Positions 50,085 through 59,656 are shown, counted from the first letter of the stretch. The stretch: DNA of 64,000 bases from Anaerolineae bacterium (GCA_018432315.1 JAHDLB010000018.1:1-64000), one strand, 5' to 3'. The notes: generated by a model from the letters alone, not told the origin. Made by a program: numbers and translations.

Positions 50085-52139
50085 ATGCGGTCCTTCGAGT
50101 TGGTATCAGACTACAGACCTACCGGCGATCAACCTCAAGCCATCGCACAGTTGGTACAAGGCATCGAACAGAACCTCAAGTTCCAGACCCTGTTGGGCGC
50201 GACCGGCACCGGCAAGACGTATACCATTGCCAACGTCATCGCGCAGATCCAGCGCCCCACCCTAGTGCTGGCCCACAACAAGACTCTGGCCGCCCAGTTA
50301 TACGCCGAGTTCAAGGAGTTCTTTCCTAACAACGCCGTCGAATACTTCGTGAGCTACTACGACTACTACCAACCCGAAGCCTACGTGCCAAAGCACGATC
50401 TCTACATCGAGAAGGAAACCGAGATCAACGAAGAGATCGACCGCCTTCGCCTCTCGGCGACAGCAGCGCTTCTCAGCCGCCGTGACGTGCTCATCGTGGC
50501 GTCGGTGTCGTGCATCTATGGCATCGGCAACCCGGTGACCTGGGGCAAGGTCACGCTCGAGCTGCAGCGCGGCACGATTCACCGGCGCGATCTCATTCTC
50601 CGGCACCTGGTGGGCATCCACTACGGGCGCAACGATATGGAGCTGCGTCCCGGCACGTTCCGGGTGCGTGGCGACACGCTGGAGGTCGTTCCCGCCTACA
50701 GCGAATCGGCCTACCGCATCGCGATGTTCGGTGACGAGATCGAGCGCCTCGTCGAATTCGACCCGCTGACGGGTGAAGTCCTCGACGAGTACGACGAAAT
50801 CACGATCTTCCCGGCCAAGCAGTTTGTGACCGAAGAAGACAACTTGCGCCAGGCTCTGCACAACATCGAGCGGGAACTGGAAGAACGATTGGCTGAACTC
50901 AAGCGCGGCGATCGTCTGCTCGAAGCCCAGCGCCTGGAACAGCGCACCCGGTACGATCTGGAGATGATCCGCGAGATCGGCTATACGAGCGGAATCGAGA
51001 ACTACTCCCGGCACCTGGATCAGCGCCCGCCCGGCAGCCCGCCCTGGACGCTTGTCGATTATTTCCCGGACGACTACCTGCTGGTGATCGACGAAAGCCA
51101 CATGACTATCCCACAGGTCCGTGGCATGTTCGGCGGGGACCGGTCGCGCAAGGAGACGCTGGTCGAGTTTGGCTTCCGGCTGCCGAGCGCCCTGGACAAT
51201 CGCCCGCTCAGCTTTGAGGAGTTCGAGCAGCGCATCGGCCAAACCATCTTCATGAGCGCCACGCCCGGCCCCTACGAAGACGCTCACGCCGAGCAGGTCG
51301 TCCAGCAGATCATCCGGCCCACCGGCGTCGTCGATCCGCAGATCGACATTCGCCCCACGCAAGGGCAGATCGACGACCTCCTGGCCGAGATCACCCGGCG
51401 AGTCAAACGTGGCGAGCGTGCGCTGGTCACCACGCTCACCAAGCGCATGGCCGAAGACCTGGCCGATTACCTGCTCGAAATGGGCGTTCGCGTGCATTAC
51501 CTCCACTCCGAAGTGGACACCATCGAACGCATCGAGATTCTGCGCGACCTCCGGCTCGGTGTGTATGACGTCGTCGTGGGAATCAACCTCCTGCGTGAGG
51601 GAATCGACCTGCCGGAGGTGTCGCTCGTCGCCATCCTGGATGCCGACAAACAGGGCTTCCTGCGCTCCGAACAAGCCCTCATCCAGACGATCGGGCGCGC
51701 CGCGCGCCACATCAACGGCTACGTCATCATGTATGCGGACAAAGTCACGCCGGCCATGCAAGGCGCCGTTGACGAAACGGAGCGACGCCGCGCGATCCAG
51801 ATCGCGTACAATGAGGAGCACGGCATCGAGCCCGCCAGCATCATCAAGGAGATCCGCGATCTGACACAGCGGGTACAGCAGGCCGCGGTAGCGACCAAAC
51901 CCGCCGCCGAGCGCGGCGCTCCGGCTCCGGGCGACCTCCCCAAGAGTGAGCTGCACAAACTGATCGAGTCCCTGGAACGCGAGATGAAAGCCGCTGCGAA
52001 AGCGCTCGAATTCGAGAAAGCAGCCGTGCTTCGCGACCAGTTGATGGAACTGCGCCAGATCATGATTCTCAAGGACGGCGAACAGGGGCCAGGGCTTGGC
52101 ATCGCCCGCCAGACACAGCGCCCCAAGCCCCACCCATAG
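50085..52139 (+). CDS. uvrB: excinuclease ABC subunit UvrB
   Basis: UvrB verifies DNA damage in nucleotide excision repair. The 684-aa product has Walker A GATGTGKT at 38-45, the DNA-wedging beta-hairpin [12 protein letters not shown] at about 93-105, and [11 protein letters not shown]. The DEAD-like [11 protein letters not shown] is at about 334. In the second helicase domain are [42 protein letters not shown] and [11 protein letters not shown]-terminal UVR domain (about 620-665) has [28 protein letters not shown]. All motifs are intact. A candidate LexA operator lies at its promoter. A stem-loop follows the stop. Confidence 0.98.
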   Translation: MRSFELVSDYRPTGDQPQAIAQLVQGIEQNLKFQTLLGATGTGKTYTIANVIAQIQRPTLVLAHNKTLAAQLYAEFKEFFPNNAVEYFVSYYDYYQPEAYVPKHDLYIEKETEINEEIDRLRLSATAALLSRRDVLIVASVSCIYGIGNPVTWGKVTLELQRGTIHRRDLILRHLVGIHYGRNDMELRPGTFRVRGDTLEVVPAYSESAYRIAMFGDEIERLVEFDPLTGEVLDEYDEITIFPAKQFVTEEDNLRQALHNIERELEERLAELKRGDRLLEAQRLEQRTRYDLEMIREIGYTSGIENYSRHLDQRPPGSPPWTLVDYFPDDYLLVIDESHMTIPQVRGMFGGDRSRKETLVEFGFRLPSALDNRPLSFEEFEQRIGQTIFMSATPGPYEDAHAEQVVQQIIRPTGVVDPQIDIRPTQGQIDDLLAEITRRVKRGERALVTTLTKRMAEDLADYLLEMGVRVHYLHSEVDTIERIEILRDLRLGVYDVVVGINLLREGIDLPEVSLVAILDADKQGFLRSEQALIQTIGRAARHINGYVIMYADKVTPAMQGAVDETERRRAIQIAYNEEHGIEPASIIKEIRDLTQRVQQAAVATKPAAERGAPAPGDLPKSELHKLIESLEREMKAAAKALEFEKAAVLRDQLMELRQIMILKDGEQGPGLGIARQTQRPKPHP

Positions 52140-52159
52140 GCAGGTTAGCCTTCCCCGAT

Positions 52160-52204
52160 AAGCGGCGGGTTTCCCCCGTCACCCCCGGAGGAAACCCGTC
52201 GCTT
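52160..52204 (+). terminator. stem-loop after uvrB
   Basis: AAGCGGCGGGTTT (52160-52172) pairs with AAACCCGTCGCTT (52192-52204) with one mismatch over a 19-nt loop. It begins 20 nt after the uvrB stop. No T-run follows, so it may terminate weakly or protect the uvrB mRNA end. Confidence 0.55.
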
Positions 52205-52282
52205 ACAGAGCTATAAATTGCATCTCCGCGCGGTTTGCGGTATCTTCGAGTCTCTATCAAGTGAGATTCTTCGGCTAACGAC

Positions 52283-53440
52283 ATGATCATTACTCGCCAA
52301 CAACGCGAAGCGATTGAAGCGCAGACTCTTGCTCCCTATGCGGCAAAGAGCGGGGAGAGCAAAGGCCGCGCGTATCCCGATTCCGAAGCCGACTACCGGA
52401 CGGCATTCCAGCGCGACCGCGACCGGATTCTGCACACGACCGCCTTTCGCCGTCTCGAGTACAAGACGCAGGTCTTCATCAATTACGAAGGTGACTACTA
52501 CCGCACGCGCCTCACCCACACGCTGGAGGTCACCCAGATTGGGCGGAGCCTGGCGCGCGCCTTTGGCGCCAACGAAGATCTCGTCGAGGCAATCTGCCTG
52601 AGCCACGACCTCGGGCACTCCCCGTTCGGACATTCGGGCGAGTCGATTCTGAACAACCTCATGGCCGACCATGGCGGGTTCGATCATAACAAGCAGTCGC
52701 TTCGCATCGTGACGATGTTGGAGTCGCGATATCCCAACTGGCCGGGTCTCAATCTGACCTACGAAGTCCGCGAGGGAATCGTCAAACACGAGACGGAGTA
52801 TGACCTCAGCGATTCCGCCGCCTCCGGTTTCGACCCCGCCAAACGCGGCAGCATCGAGGCGCAGATCGCCAATGTGGCCGATGAGCTGGCCTACAACGCG
52901 CACGACCTCGACGACGGGCTGCGCGCCGGGTTGATCGCGCCGGAACAACTCGACGACCTGCGCATCTGGCAAATGCTCAAGGAGAGTATCGGCTGGGATG
53001 GCAATGAATTTTCCGAGCAGATCCGCCACCGCATCATCCGCCGGATGCTCGGGATCGAGATCGACGATGTGATTCGGGCAACCGGCGCCATGCTGGACCG
53101 CCACGAGCTCAACTCGGCGGACGATCTCCAGAGTCTGCCGTACAGTGTCGTCGTCCACTCGGATGAGATCAACGCGATCAACGCGGAGTTGAAGCAGTTC
53201 CTCTACACTGAGTTATACCGGCACCACCGTGTCGTCAGGATGGCAGTCAAGGCCGAGCGGTTCGTCACCCAGTTGTTCGAAACCTACGTCACCGAGCCCG
53301 CTCAGCTCCCACCGACTGTCCAGGCCGTCATCGAATCGCGCGGCATCCACCAGGCCGTGACGGATTACATCGCTGGCATGACCGATCGTTACGCCTTGCA
53401 GGAATGGCAGCGCCTGTTCGATCCCTTTACGCGACCGTAA
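52283..53440 (+). CDS. dGTPase-like HD-domain deoxynucleotide triphosphohydrolase
   Basis: The product should hydrolyse dNTPs to nucleosides and triphosphate. The family N-terminus is FQRDRDRILHTTAFRRLEYKTQVF, followed by RTRLTHTLEVTQIGRSLARAF and the metal-binding HD motif in AICLSHDLGHSPFGHSGE. Further matches are GGFDHNKQSLRIV and LEAQIANVADELAYNAHDLDDGL-type residues. At 385 aa it matches the type-2 dGTPase group rather than the longer E. coli enzyme. It lies between uvrB and greA in the same direction. Confidence 0.93.
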   Translation: MIITRQQREAIEAQTLAPYAAKSGESKGRAYPDSEADYRTAFQRDRDRILHTTAFRRLEYKTQVFINYEGDYYRTRLTHTLEVTQIGRSLARAFGANEDLVEAICLSHDLGHSPFGHSGESILNNLMADHGGFDHNKQSLRIVTMLESRYPNWPGLNLTYEVREGIVKHETEYDLSDSAASGFDPAKRGSIEAQIANVADELAYNAHDLDDGLRAGLIAPEQLDDLRIWQMLKESIGWDGNEFSEQIRHRIIRRMLGIEIDDVIRATGAMLDRHELNSADDLQSLPYSVVVHSDEINAINAELKQFLYTELYRHHRVVRMAVKAERFVTQLFETYVTEPAQLPPTVQAVIESRGIHQAVTDYIAGMTDRYALQEWQRLFDPFTRP

Positions 53441-53500
53441 CCCAGACCCATCCTACTCATGCGATAAACACATTCTACTGATTCGAGGTTGAAGCACACC

Positions 53501-53977
53501 ATGACTGATGAACAACAATTTCTGACAGCCGAGGGGGCCGCCGAACTGCGCGAGGAACTGGACGATTTGATCAACGTCAAGCGCCCTCAATTGGCCGAGC
53601 GGCTTCGTGACGCGATCAGCCAGGGCGACCTGTCGGAAAATGCGGACTATAGCGACGCCAAAGAACAGCAGGCATTTCTGGAAGGACGCATCCAATACCT
53701 GGAAAACTTGCTGCGCAGCGCTGTGATCATCGACGGCAACGACGCCGGCGCGCCGCTCGAAGTTCAGGTAGGAACTGAGGTCACCATCCAGGCCGAAGGC
53801 GAGCCTGAGGAAACGTATCGGATTGTTGGCGCCGCGGAGGCCGATCCGAGAAATGGCAAAATCTCCAACGAGAGTCCGATTGGCTCCGCCCTGCTTGGGC
53901 ACCGCAAGGGCGATCTGGTGCGGGTGCAGACGCCGGGCGGCGAATGGACGGTGAAAATCCGCCGCATTTCCCGTTAG
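53501..53977 (+). CDS. greA: transcription elongation factor GreA
   Basis: GreA rescues backtracked RNA polymerase by stimulating transcript cleavage. The N-terminal coiled coil has FLTAEGAAELREELDDLINVKRPQLAERL, and the tip acids lie in GDLSENADYSDAKEQQAFLEGRI. The C-terminal FKBP-like domain (about 80-158) has VTIQAEGEPEETYRIVGAAEADPRNGKISNESPIGSALLGHRKGD. The ATG at 53501 gives 158 aa, the usual length; a TTG four codons upstream is in frame. A strong terminator follows at 54.0 kb. Confidence 0.97.
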   Translation: MTDEQQFLTAEGAAELREELDDLINVKRPQLAERLRDAISQGDLSENADYSDAKEQQAFLEGRIQYLENLLRSAVIIDGNDAGAPLEVQVGTEVTIQAEGEPEETYRIVGAAEADPRNGKISNESPIGSALLGHRKGDLVRVQTPGGEWTVKIRRISR

Positions 53978-54001
53978 GATCTCGACTCACCGGCAAAAGG
54001 A

Positions 54002-54034
54002 AACGGGGCCCGCGATGGGCCCCGTTTTGTTTTT
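54002..54034 (+). terminator. rho-independent terminator after greA
   Basis: AACGGGGCCC (54002-54011) pairs perfectly with GGGCCCCGTT (54017-54026) over a 5-nt loop, followed by TTGTTTTT. It lies between greA and the convergent membrane protein gene, whose stop is at 54039. It probably works mainly on the plus strand. Confidence 0.95.
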
Positions 54035-54038
54035 CGCC

Positions 54039-55211
54039 TCAGTAATTCAACAGCTCGGCGGTATCTCCAAACGCCGCCGATGTATCGGGCGGTTGTGGCG
54101 ATCCGCCACTCAATCCGCCTTCTTTCGGCCACGCCGCGATTTCCACGGTAAGGCGCTCGAAATAGCTGTTGGGCGGCAGCGCGCCGCCGCCGTACTGCAG
54201 ATCGATGATCCGCACCTGCACGCGCAGAGTCTGCGTTTCCAACACGGACACGCCGGCGGGCGTCACCAGGACCGCCTCCCCTTTCGGGGCCAGCTTGGTG
54301 CGCAGCGCCTGGTCGTTGTACGCGTGCTCGCTCATCAGGACTTTCGTCACCGTCCGGATATCGTTCTTGTCGAAGAGCCAGACCTCGGTCGCGGTGACCT
54401 TCTTCGGCTCGCCAACCCCGATCGTCTCCGAAATCCCCGATCCGCACTCGCCCAGGAACTCGCCCGATTCGGTCTCGATACTGTACGAATCGTCGTACAG
54501 GTCGTCCCCCAAAATGTACGTGGAAATGTACTGGCTGACCGGGGGTTCCTCGCCTACCGCGGCGAAGTCCGTCTTCTGTTCGGTGCCAGCCTTGTGAGCC
54601 GCCACCCGTTCCGCGTGGGTGGAGGGCGTCCCCGTCCCGACGACCGAAGCTTCACCCGCGCTCGCGCGAACCGGTTTCTTTTTGGCCCACTTGCCGATTG
54701 GCGGCACCCAGTAGAAGGTCAGGGCCAACGCCAACAGTAGACCGATGAGCGCCGTTCCGAAAATGCAGGCCAGCGGCCCCATGATCCCGCCCAGGAAGCC
54801 GCCCTCGATTTTGTCAGCCTGTTCCGCCGCCGCCGAGGAATTCGCCTCGGCAACCGTCAACAGCCCCTGCAACTGGTTCGCGAGCAACGGGTCCGAAGCC
54901 TGATTGTCTTCGATCAGGGTCCGGATCAAGTCGGGCGAAACACCGGCTTCCACGACCTTGCGGCGCGCCTCTTCCGTGTCGCCCGATTCCGCCAGCTCGA
55001 CCGCTGTCATCTTGATCCACTGGTCCTTATAACCATCGGCCAGATGAACCGGTTCGGCATCGCGGAACTTTATCGGGGCCCCCTGATAAGCCCAGACCAG
55101 TCCGATGATCACGCCAAGAAGCACAAAACCGAGCCGTATCAGTGATGGCGCCAGAGAGCTTAAAGCGGCCTTTCCAATGATGTTAAACTGTCCTGTTAGG
55201 CGCTTGATCAT
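54039..55211 (-). CDS. unknown membrane protein with two helices, 390 aa
   Basis: I do not recognise this family. Residues 22-42 form a first membrane helix (LIRLGFVLLGVIIGLVWAY). An outer or inner helical region of about 110 residues follows (DGYKDQWIKMTAVELAESGDTEEARRKVVEAGVSPDLIRTLI). A second helix lies at about 148-172 (LACIFGTALIGLLLALALTFYW), then a basic KKKP cluster. The last 200 residues form a soluble beta-rich domain with YISTYILGDDLYDDSYSIETESGEFLGECGSGI and VWLFDKNDIRTVTKVLMSEHAY. The basic cluster after helix 2 suggests this C-terminal domain is cytoplasmic. The gene stands alone, convergent with greA. Confidence 0.72.
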   Translation of the reverse strand: MIKRLTGQFNIIGKAALSSLAPSLIRLGFVLLGVIIGLVWAYQGAPIKFRDAEPVHLADGYKDQWIKMTAVELAESGDTEEARRKVVEAGVSPDLIRTLIEDNQASDPLLANQLQGLLTVAEANSSAAAEQADKIEGGFLGGIMGPLACIFGTALIGLLLALALTFYWVPPIGKWAKKKPVRASAGEASVVGTGTPSTHAERVAAHKAGTEQKTDFAAVGEEPPVSQYISTYILGDDLYDDSYSIETESGEFLGECGSGISETIGVGEPKKVTATEVWLFDKNDIRTVTKVLMSEHAYNDQALRTKLAPKGEAVLVTPAGVSVLETQTLRVQVRIIDLQYGGGALPPNSYFERLTVEIAAWPKEGGLSGGSPQPPDTSAAFGDTAELLNY

Positions 55212-55343
55212 AAGGTCTAGCCTTTCTCTTCAAGCTGCCACCCTGCGTGGTAGCGCTGCTGTCCGCCAATCTGCCTTGCTGTCAAGCATTGTACATGAAC
55301 ACCAAATCCATGACAAATTGAGATTGCTTCAAGGCATCACACA

Positions 55344-55379
55344 AAACACGGGCGTTTCGCGGACGATCGGCCCGTGTTT
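55344..55379 (-). terminator. terminator after the ABC permease operon
   Basis: On the minus strand AAACACGGGC pairs perfectly with GCCCGTGTTT (arms 55370-55379 and 55344-55353) over a 16-nt loop and runs into TGTGTG after the TTT. It lies about 50 nt past the MalG-like stop. Confidence 0.65.
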
Positions 55380-55428
55380 GCAGGTATCACGCAAGGGAGA
55401 GCGTCCCCCTTGTGCCCGAGAGGGCGGC

Positions 55429-56319
55429 CTATCCCTTGACCGCGCCGGCTGTCAGTCCTTCGATGATGCGACGCTGGAAGATCAGCACGAGCACCAGCAC
55501 CGGAACCGTCACGATGACGGTCGCCGCGGCCCGGTCGGCCACAGGCACCTCGAAGCCGTACCCGCCGAAGTTGGCAATCGCCACCGGCACCGTTTGTGAT
55601 GTCTTGCTGACCAGCGTGAACGTCAGCGCGAACAGGTATTCATTCCAGGCCGAGATGAACGCCAGCAGGCCCGTCGTCACCAGGGCCGGAGCGGTCAACG
55701 GCACCAGGATGCGCCAGAAGGTCTGGAACGGTGTCGCGCCATCCACGAGCGCCGCCTGTTCGATCTCGGCGGGAAGCCCCTGGAAGAAGCTGGTGAGCAC
55801 CCACACCGTGAACGGCAGGGTGAAGATCGGATAGGTGAACATCAGCGCTACGGTCGATCCGTAGATATCCAGGTCGTTCACGATGCTGAACAAGCCCGAC
55901 AGAATGGAGATCTGCGGGAACATGGTCATCGCCAGCACTGTATACAGCACCATCATGCGCCCTTTGAAACGCACGCGGCCCAGCGCGTAGGCAGCAAACG
56001 AGCCCACTACCAGCGAGAACAACACGGTGACAGACGCCACCAGGGCCGAGTTGAACATCGTGCGCATGAAGTCGGCGTCCTCGAACAGATTCTGGTAATT
56101 GATCAGCGAGGGATCTTCGGGAAGATACCGCGCCTCGACCAGAACCTGCGAGTTCGTCCGGAACGAGATGCTGAACGCGTAGATGAACGGGGCGATTGTG
56201 TAGAAAGCCACCGCCAACACGAGCAGCCAGAAAAACACCCGGCCAATCAACCCCAGCGCCTGCTTGCGCATGGAGGCCAGATCCGATCCTCCGTTATTCG
56301 TCGTAGCTATTGTGTTCAT
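55429..56319 (-). CDS. sugar ABC transporter permease, MalG-like
   Basis: This inner-membrane subunit of a carbohydrate importer has about six hydrophobic helices in 296 aa. The cytoplasmic EAA loop that docks the ATPase is EIEQAALVDGATPFQTFWRILVPLTAPAL at about 195-225. The N-terminal FIYAFSISFRTNSQVL segment is typical of MalG. It overlaps the MalF-like gene by 4 nt, which couples their translation. No ATP-binding subunit gene is nearby, so a shared MsmX-type ATPase encoded elsewhere is likely. Confidence 0.95.
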   Translation of the reverse strand: MNTIATTNNGGSDLASMRKQALGLIGRVFFWLLVLAVAFYTIAPFIYAFSISFRTNSQVLVEARYLPEDPSLINYQNLFEDADFMRTMFNSALVASVTVLFSLVVGSFAAYALGRVRFKGRMMVLYTVLAMTMFPQISILSGLFSIVNDLDIYGSTVALMFTYPIFTLPFTVWVLTSFFQGLPAEIEQAALVDGATPFQTFWRILVPLTAPALVTTGLLAFISAWNEYLFALTFTLVSKTSQTVPVAIANFGGYGFEVPVADRAAATVIVTVPVLVLVLIFQRRIIEGLTAGAVKG

Positions 56320-58220
56320 TCTCGTTCAATCCCTACAAACCGAACGTACAGGATCGTGAAGAGGAGGATGAAGATGAAGATCATCACCCCTACTGCCGAA
56401 GCGTAACCATCCGATCGCGTCAAGACCAGCCGGTTATAGTTGTAGGTTGCCATCGAGGGTCGCGTCGTATCCAACAACACCTGAAACACGTCGAATACGC
56501 GCAGCGCGTCCAGCGTGCGGAAGATCAGCGCAACGGCAATCGTCGGGCGCAGCAGCGGCAGGGTAATCGTGAAGAACTGCCGCACCTTGGACGCCCCATC
56601 GACCGACGCCGCCTCGTACAGGTCAGCCGGGATGATCTGTAGCCCGGCCAGCAGCAGCAGCGCCATGAACGGCGATGTTTTCCACACGTCCACTGCCACG
56701 ATCGAGTTCATCCACGGGCCGGTTGTGGAAAACCACTGCTTCGCCTGATCGATGAGTCCCAGGTCCATCAGTAGCTTGTTGAAGATGCCGGTTTGATCGC
56801 CGCGCAAGATCACCTGCCACAACACTGCGGACACCACGGTCGGAATCGCCCATGGCACCAGCATCGCCGTGCGCATCAGGCCTCGTCCGCGAAAGCTCGA
56901 GTTGACCACCATCGCGATGATCAACCCCAATGTCAGCTCAAGCACAACCGACGTGAACGTGAAGCGCAAGGTGTTCGAGATCGAATTGAGGAACGTCGGA
57001 TCGCGCCCCAACAACCGCAAGCCGGTATCGCTGCCCATCAGCCGCCAGGTGGCAGCCACATCGTACCGCTTGAACTTTCTGCGCTCGTCGCTGGACATGC
57101 TGCGCAGCTTTTCGCGCTCCACCTCTTCCACGTCCGACGTTTCCCACACGATGGAGCCGTTGGGCGTGCGCGCGCACTCGCCATCATCGTCCTTCACGCA
57201 CGGGACAGTAGTGAACTTGAAGCTCGTCAGCGTTTGATAGTTGTCCAGCCCAATGAAACGCGCGGGCCGGTTGGTGCCGAACTCGTCGTCGGTCAGGCTC
57301 TTGATGAACGTCTGCTCGAGGGGCCGCGCCGCGACCAACGCCAGCACCACCAGCGTCGGGACGAGCAGCGTCCAGGCGAAACGCGTTTGCCGCGATGTCA
57401 GCGACTCCTCGCCGGAAAAGACCTCGTTGATAACCTGGTCGAGCCAGCGGTAGGCAATCAACATGGGAATGATCGCCAGCAGAATCGGAACGCTATAGGA
57501 CAGTGCCCTGCCATAGTCGAACGGATCATCACCGATGATGCCGCCCTTGCCATTCACCCAGAAACTCCACACGGCGGCCACAAACAACCCGATCATCAGC
57601 CACAAGAACGCGACCAGGGACCAGCGGGCTGCCACCACATCGTATCGGCGCAGCCGGATCCCCAAACGTATGAACAGGTAGCCCAGGCTGATGACGATGA
57701 GCGGCAGCACGAATGCAAAGCTGTTGAGATAGGCGATCAGAAAGGTCGGGGCAACGTTTTTGGGGACCGTGCGCTCGGCTTCGCTGAGCCTGCCATCCGT
57801 CCCCGGCCTGAGGAAATCGAAAACGATTTGAAAGTCATCATCTTCGAGCTTGACATCATCTTCACGGATCAAGGCCCGCACTTCGTCAAGCGTGAGGCCG
57901 CTGACTTCAACTCGATCGATGCTCACCAGTCGATCGCCGTCTTTGATGCCGGTCAAATCGGCCTGTCCGCCCGTGATCGGGCGCAGCTCGAAATAGGGCT
58001 CCTCGTCCTCTGGCTCGCGGAGCACGACATCCAGCCCTACACCAGGAATCTCGGGCCCCTGGGTGGCCTCTTGAATACTATCGTTTGTGACAATCGCATA
58101 AAAAAGGGCCGCAAACGCGACCAACCCAATAATCATCAGCAGTCCGCTGACGAGCTCGAGCGCTATCATTTCTTGCTCGGTCGGACGTCGCCGTCCAGCA
58201 CCGGGCGGGATGAGTGTCAT
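56316..58220 (-). CDS. sugar ABC transporter permease, MalF-like, with inserted PDZ-like domain
   Basis: At 634 aa this is about twice the usual 300-residue MalF-type permease. After a first helix (about 19-45) there is an extracytoplasmic PDZ-like domain at about 60-140 (YFELRPITGGQADLTGIKDGDRLVSIDRVEVSGLTLDEVRALI). A block of helices (150-320) and a second soluble loop (about 325-410, with CVKDDDGECAR cysteines) follow. The permease core (about 415-634) has DLYEAASVDGASKVRQFFTITLPLLRP as its EAA loop. AGGGAGGTG gives a strong ribosome binding site. It lies downstream of the binding-protein gene, with a hairpin between, and overlaps the MalG-like gene. Confidence 0.9.
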   Translation of the reverse strand: MTLIPPGAGRRRPTEQEMIALELVSGLLMIIGLVAFAALFYAIVTNDSIQEATQGPEIPGVGLDVVLREPEDEEPYFELRPITGGQADLTGIKDGDRLVSIDRVEVSGLTLDEVRALIREDDVKLEDDDFQIVFDFLRPGTDGRLSEAERTVPKNVAPTFLIAYLNSFAFVLPLIVISLGYLFIRLGIRLRRYDVVAARWSLVAFLWLMIGLFVAAVWSFWVNGKGGIIGDDPFDYGRALSYSVPILLAIIPMLIAYRWLDQVINEVFSGEESLTSRQTRFAWTLLVPTLVVLALVAARPLEQTFIKSLTDDEFGTNRPARFIGLDNYQTLTSFKFTTVPCVKDDDGECARTPNGSIVWETSDVEEVEREKLRSMSSDERRKFKRYDVAATWRLMGSDTGLRLLGRDPTFLNSISNTLRFTFTSVVLELTLGLIIAMVVNSSFRGRGLMRTAMLVPWAIPTVVSAVLWQVILRGDQTGIFNKLLMDLGLIDQAKQWFSTTGPWMNSIVAVDVWKTSPFMALLLLAGLQIIPADLYEAASVDGASKVRQFFTITLPLLRPTIAVALIFRTLDALRVFDVFQVLLDTTRPSMATYNYNRLVLTRSDGYASAVGVMIFIFILLFTILYVRFVGIERE

Positions 58221-58281
58221 GTCAACACCTCCCTCTCCGTAAGATTAACAAGGAACAATATTCGTCGTAAGCGAGATACGT

Positions 58282-58308
58282 ACTGGGGGCAGACCAGCTG
58301 CCCCCAGT
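58282..58308 (-). ncRNA. 11-bp perfect hairpin between binding-protein and permease genes
   Basis: ACTGGGGGCAG (58282-58292) and CTGCCCCCAGT (58298-58308) form a perfect stem with a 5-nt loop. It lies 38 nt after the binding-protein stop and 60 nt before the permease start. No T-run follows on the minus strand, so it more likely protects the 3' end of the binding-protein mRNA or attenuates read-through. It is typed as ncRNA only because it is a transcribed RNA structure. Confidence 0.6.
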
Positions 58309-58345
58309 GTCAAGGTAACAATTTCGAATGGTGAAACCCGGCTGA

Positions 58346-59656
58346 TCAGGGCAGCTCGAAACCGAGATCGGCCAGCGCCAGTTCCAGGTCTCCCATGGCC
58401 GTCGCCGCGGCCTTGTTGCCCGCCAGAACCTCGTTCACAGCGGTGTAGTATGCCTCAGATACGGCTGCATACTGTGTACCCGCCACACCGGGGCGCGGCG
58501 TGGCCGACTCGAGAATGTCGGACGTGAAGGCGAGATAGGGGAGCGCTTCCTGCAGCTCGGCATCCTCATAGAGGGCCGGCAGCACGGGCTGCTCGCCGCG
58601 CGCCAGATGGAACTCGACAAGCGCGTCGTACTCGGTCAGCCAGTTGGCAAAGGCCACTGCGGCCTCGGTGTTCGCCGAGTACTTGGACACGGCGATACCC
58701 CAGCCGCCCAGCGTCGCCGCCGACATACCGGGTTCCTTGCCGGGGAGCGGCGTGACCGTGAATTTGTCCTTGATCACGGCATCGTCCGCCTGCCCCAGGG
58801 TATACGCATACGCCCAGTTGCGCATGAACGCAGCGTTACCGGCCTGCCATACCGCGCGGGATTCCTCTTCGGTGTAGGAAAGCACATCCGGCGGGACGAT
58901 GTCGCCAACCCAGCTCGCCACCTGATCGAAGATCTCGATGGACGCAGGATCGTTGACTTCGATCACGCCCTCAGGGCTCAGAATACGGCCACCGCCCGAG
59001 GACACCTGCCACTCGAGCGCATCGCAGGTAAGACCTTCATACGGGCTGCCCTGGAACACGAAGCCCCAGAAGTTGGCGTTGCCCTCGGCCCGCTCGCCAT
59101 CCTGGATCGTCTTGGCCGTAGCAGCAAGTTCGTCCCACGTCTGCGGGATTTCCAACCCGTACTTTTCCAGCAGGTCCGTGCGGGAATACAGCATGCCGCC
59201 GCCCGCAAACCACGGGAACGCCACCAGACGCCCCTCGACCGTATAGGCATCCAGCACTGCCGGGTAGAACCGGCTGAGGAGTTCATCATCCGCGTACTCG
59301 CTGATATCTACCAGGTGCTCAGCGATCATGGCCGGCCACACCACATCGACCATGAACAGGTCCAGTTCAGCGCTTTGGCCCTCGAAGAACTGCTGATACT
59401 GCGCGAGTGTTTCAGTGGTGCTTTCCGGGCGCTCGACGACTTTCACCGTCACGTTCGGGCAGGCTTCGGCCATGAACCGCTCGGCCAGCGCCGCATACAC
59501 CTCGTGTTCGCCGCCAACGGTCCCCGCGATGAAGGTGATGGTCACCGGTTCGTCGGTACCACACCAGACATCCCCACCGTCCTGAGCGCTGACGGTTGGA
59601 AGGGCACCAATCGCCAGAACCGCGATCAGTGCTAACACCAACATTCGCTTTGCCAT
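58346..59656 (-). CDS. ABC transporter substrate-binding protein (family 1, sugar)
   Basis: This is a secreted or lipid-free binding protein of 436 aa. Its signal peptide is at 1-24 (MAKRMLVLALIAVLAIGALPTVSA, cleavage after ALPTVSA). The solute-binding pattern VTITFIAGTVGGEHEVYAALAERFMAEACPNVTVKVVE, LFMVDVVWPAMIAEHLVDIS and LVAFPWFAGGGMLYSRTDLL is typical of the MalE/trehalose-maltose group. No lipobox cysteine is evident at the signal cleavage site. AAGGAGAG 6 nt before the ATG is a strong ribosome binding site, fitting high expression. It is the first gene of the importer operon. Confidence 0.95.
   Translation of the reverse strand: MAKRMLVLALIAVLAIGALPTVSAQDGGDVWCGTDEPVTITFIAGTVGGEHEVYAALAERFMAEACPNVTVKVVERPESTTETLAQYQQFFEGQSAELDLFMVDVVWPAMIAEHLVDISEYADDELLSRFYPAVLDAYTVEGRLVAFPWFAGGGMLYSRTDLLEKYGLEIPQTWDELAATAKTIQDGERAEGNANFWGFVFQGSPYEGLTCDALEWQVSSGGGRILSPEGVIEVNDPASIEIFDQVASWVGDIVPPDVLSYTEEESRAVWQAGNAAFMRNWAYAYTLGQADDAVIKDKFTVTPLPGKEPGMSAATLGGWGIAVSKYSANTEAAVAFANWLTEYDALVEFHLARGEQPVLPALYEDAELQEALPYLAFTSDILESATPRPGVAGTQYAAVSEAYYTAVNEVLAGNKAAATAMGDLELALADLGFELP

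Noticed and set aside
50298-52133. 611-aa open frame on the minus strand
   Set aside because: It lies wholly antisense to uvrB, whose motifs are all intact; it is a shadow caused by high GC and codon bias.
56793-58334. 513-aa open frame on the plus strand
   Set aside because: Antisense to the MalF-like gene; rich in Q/H/R and without recognisable motifs.
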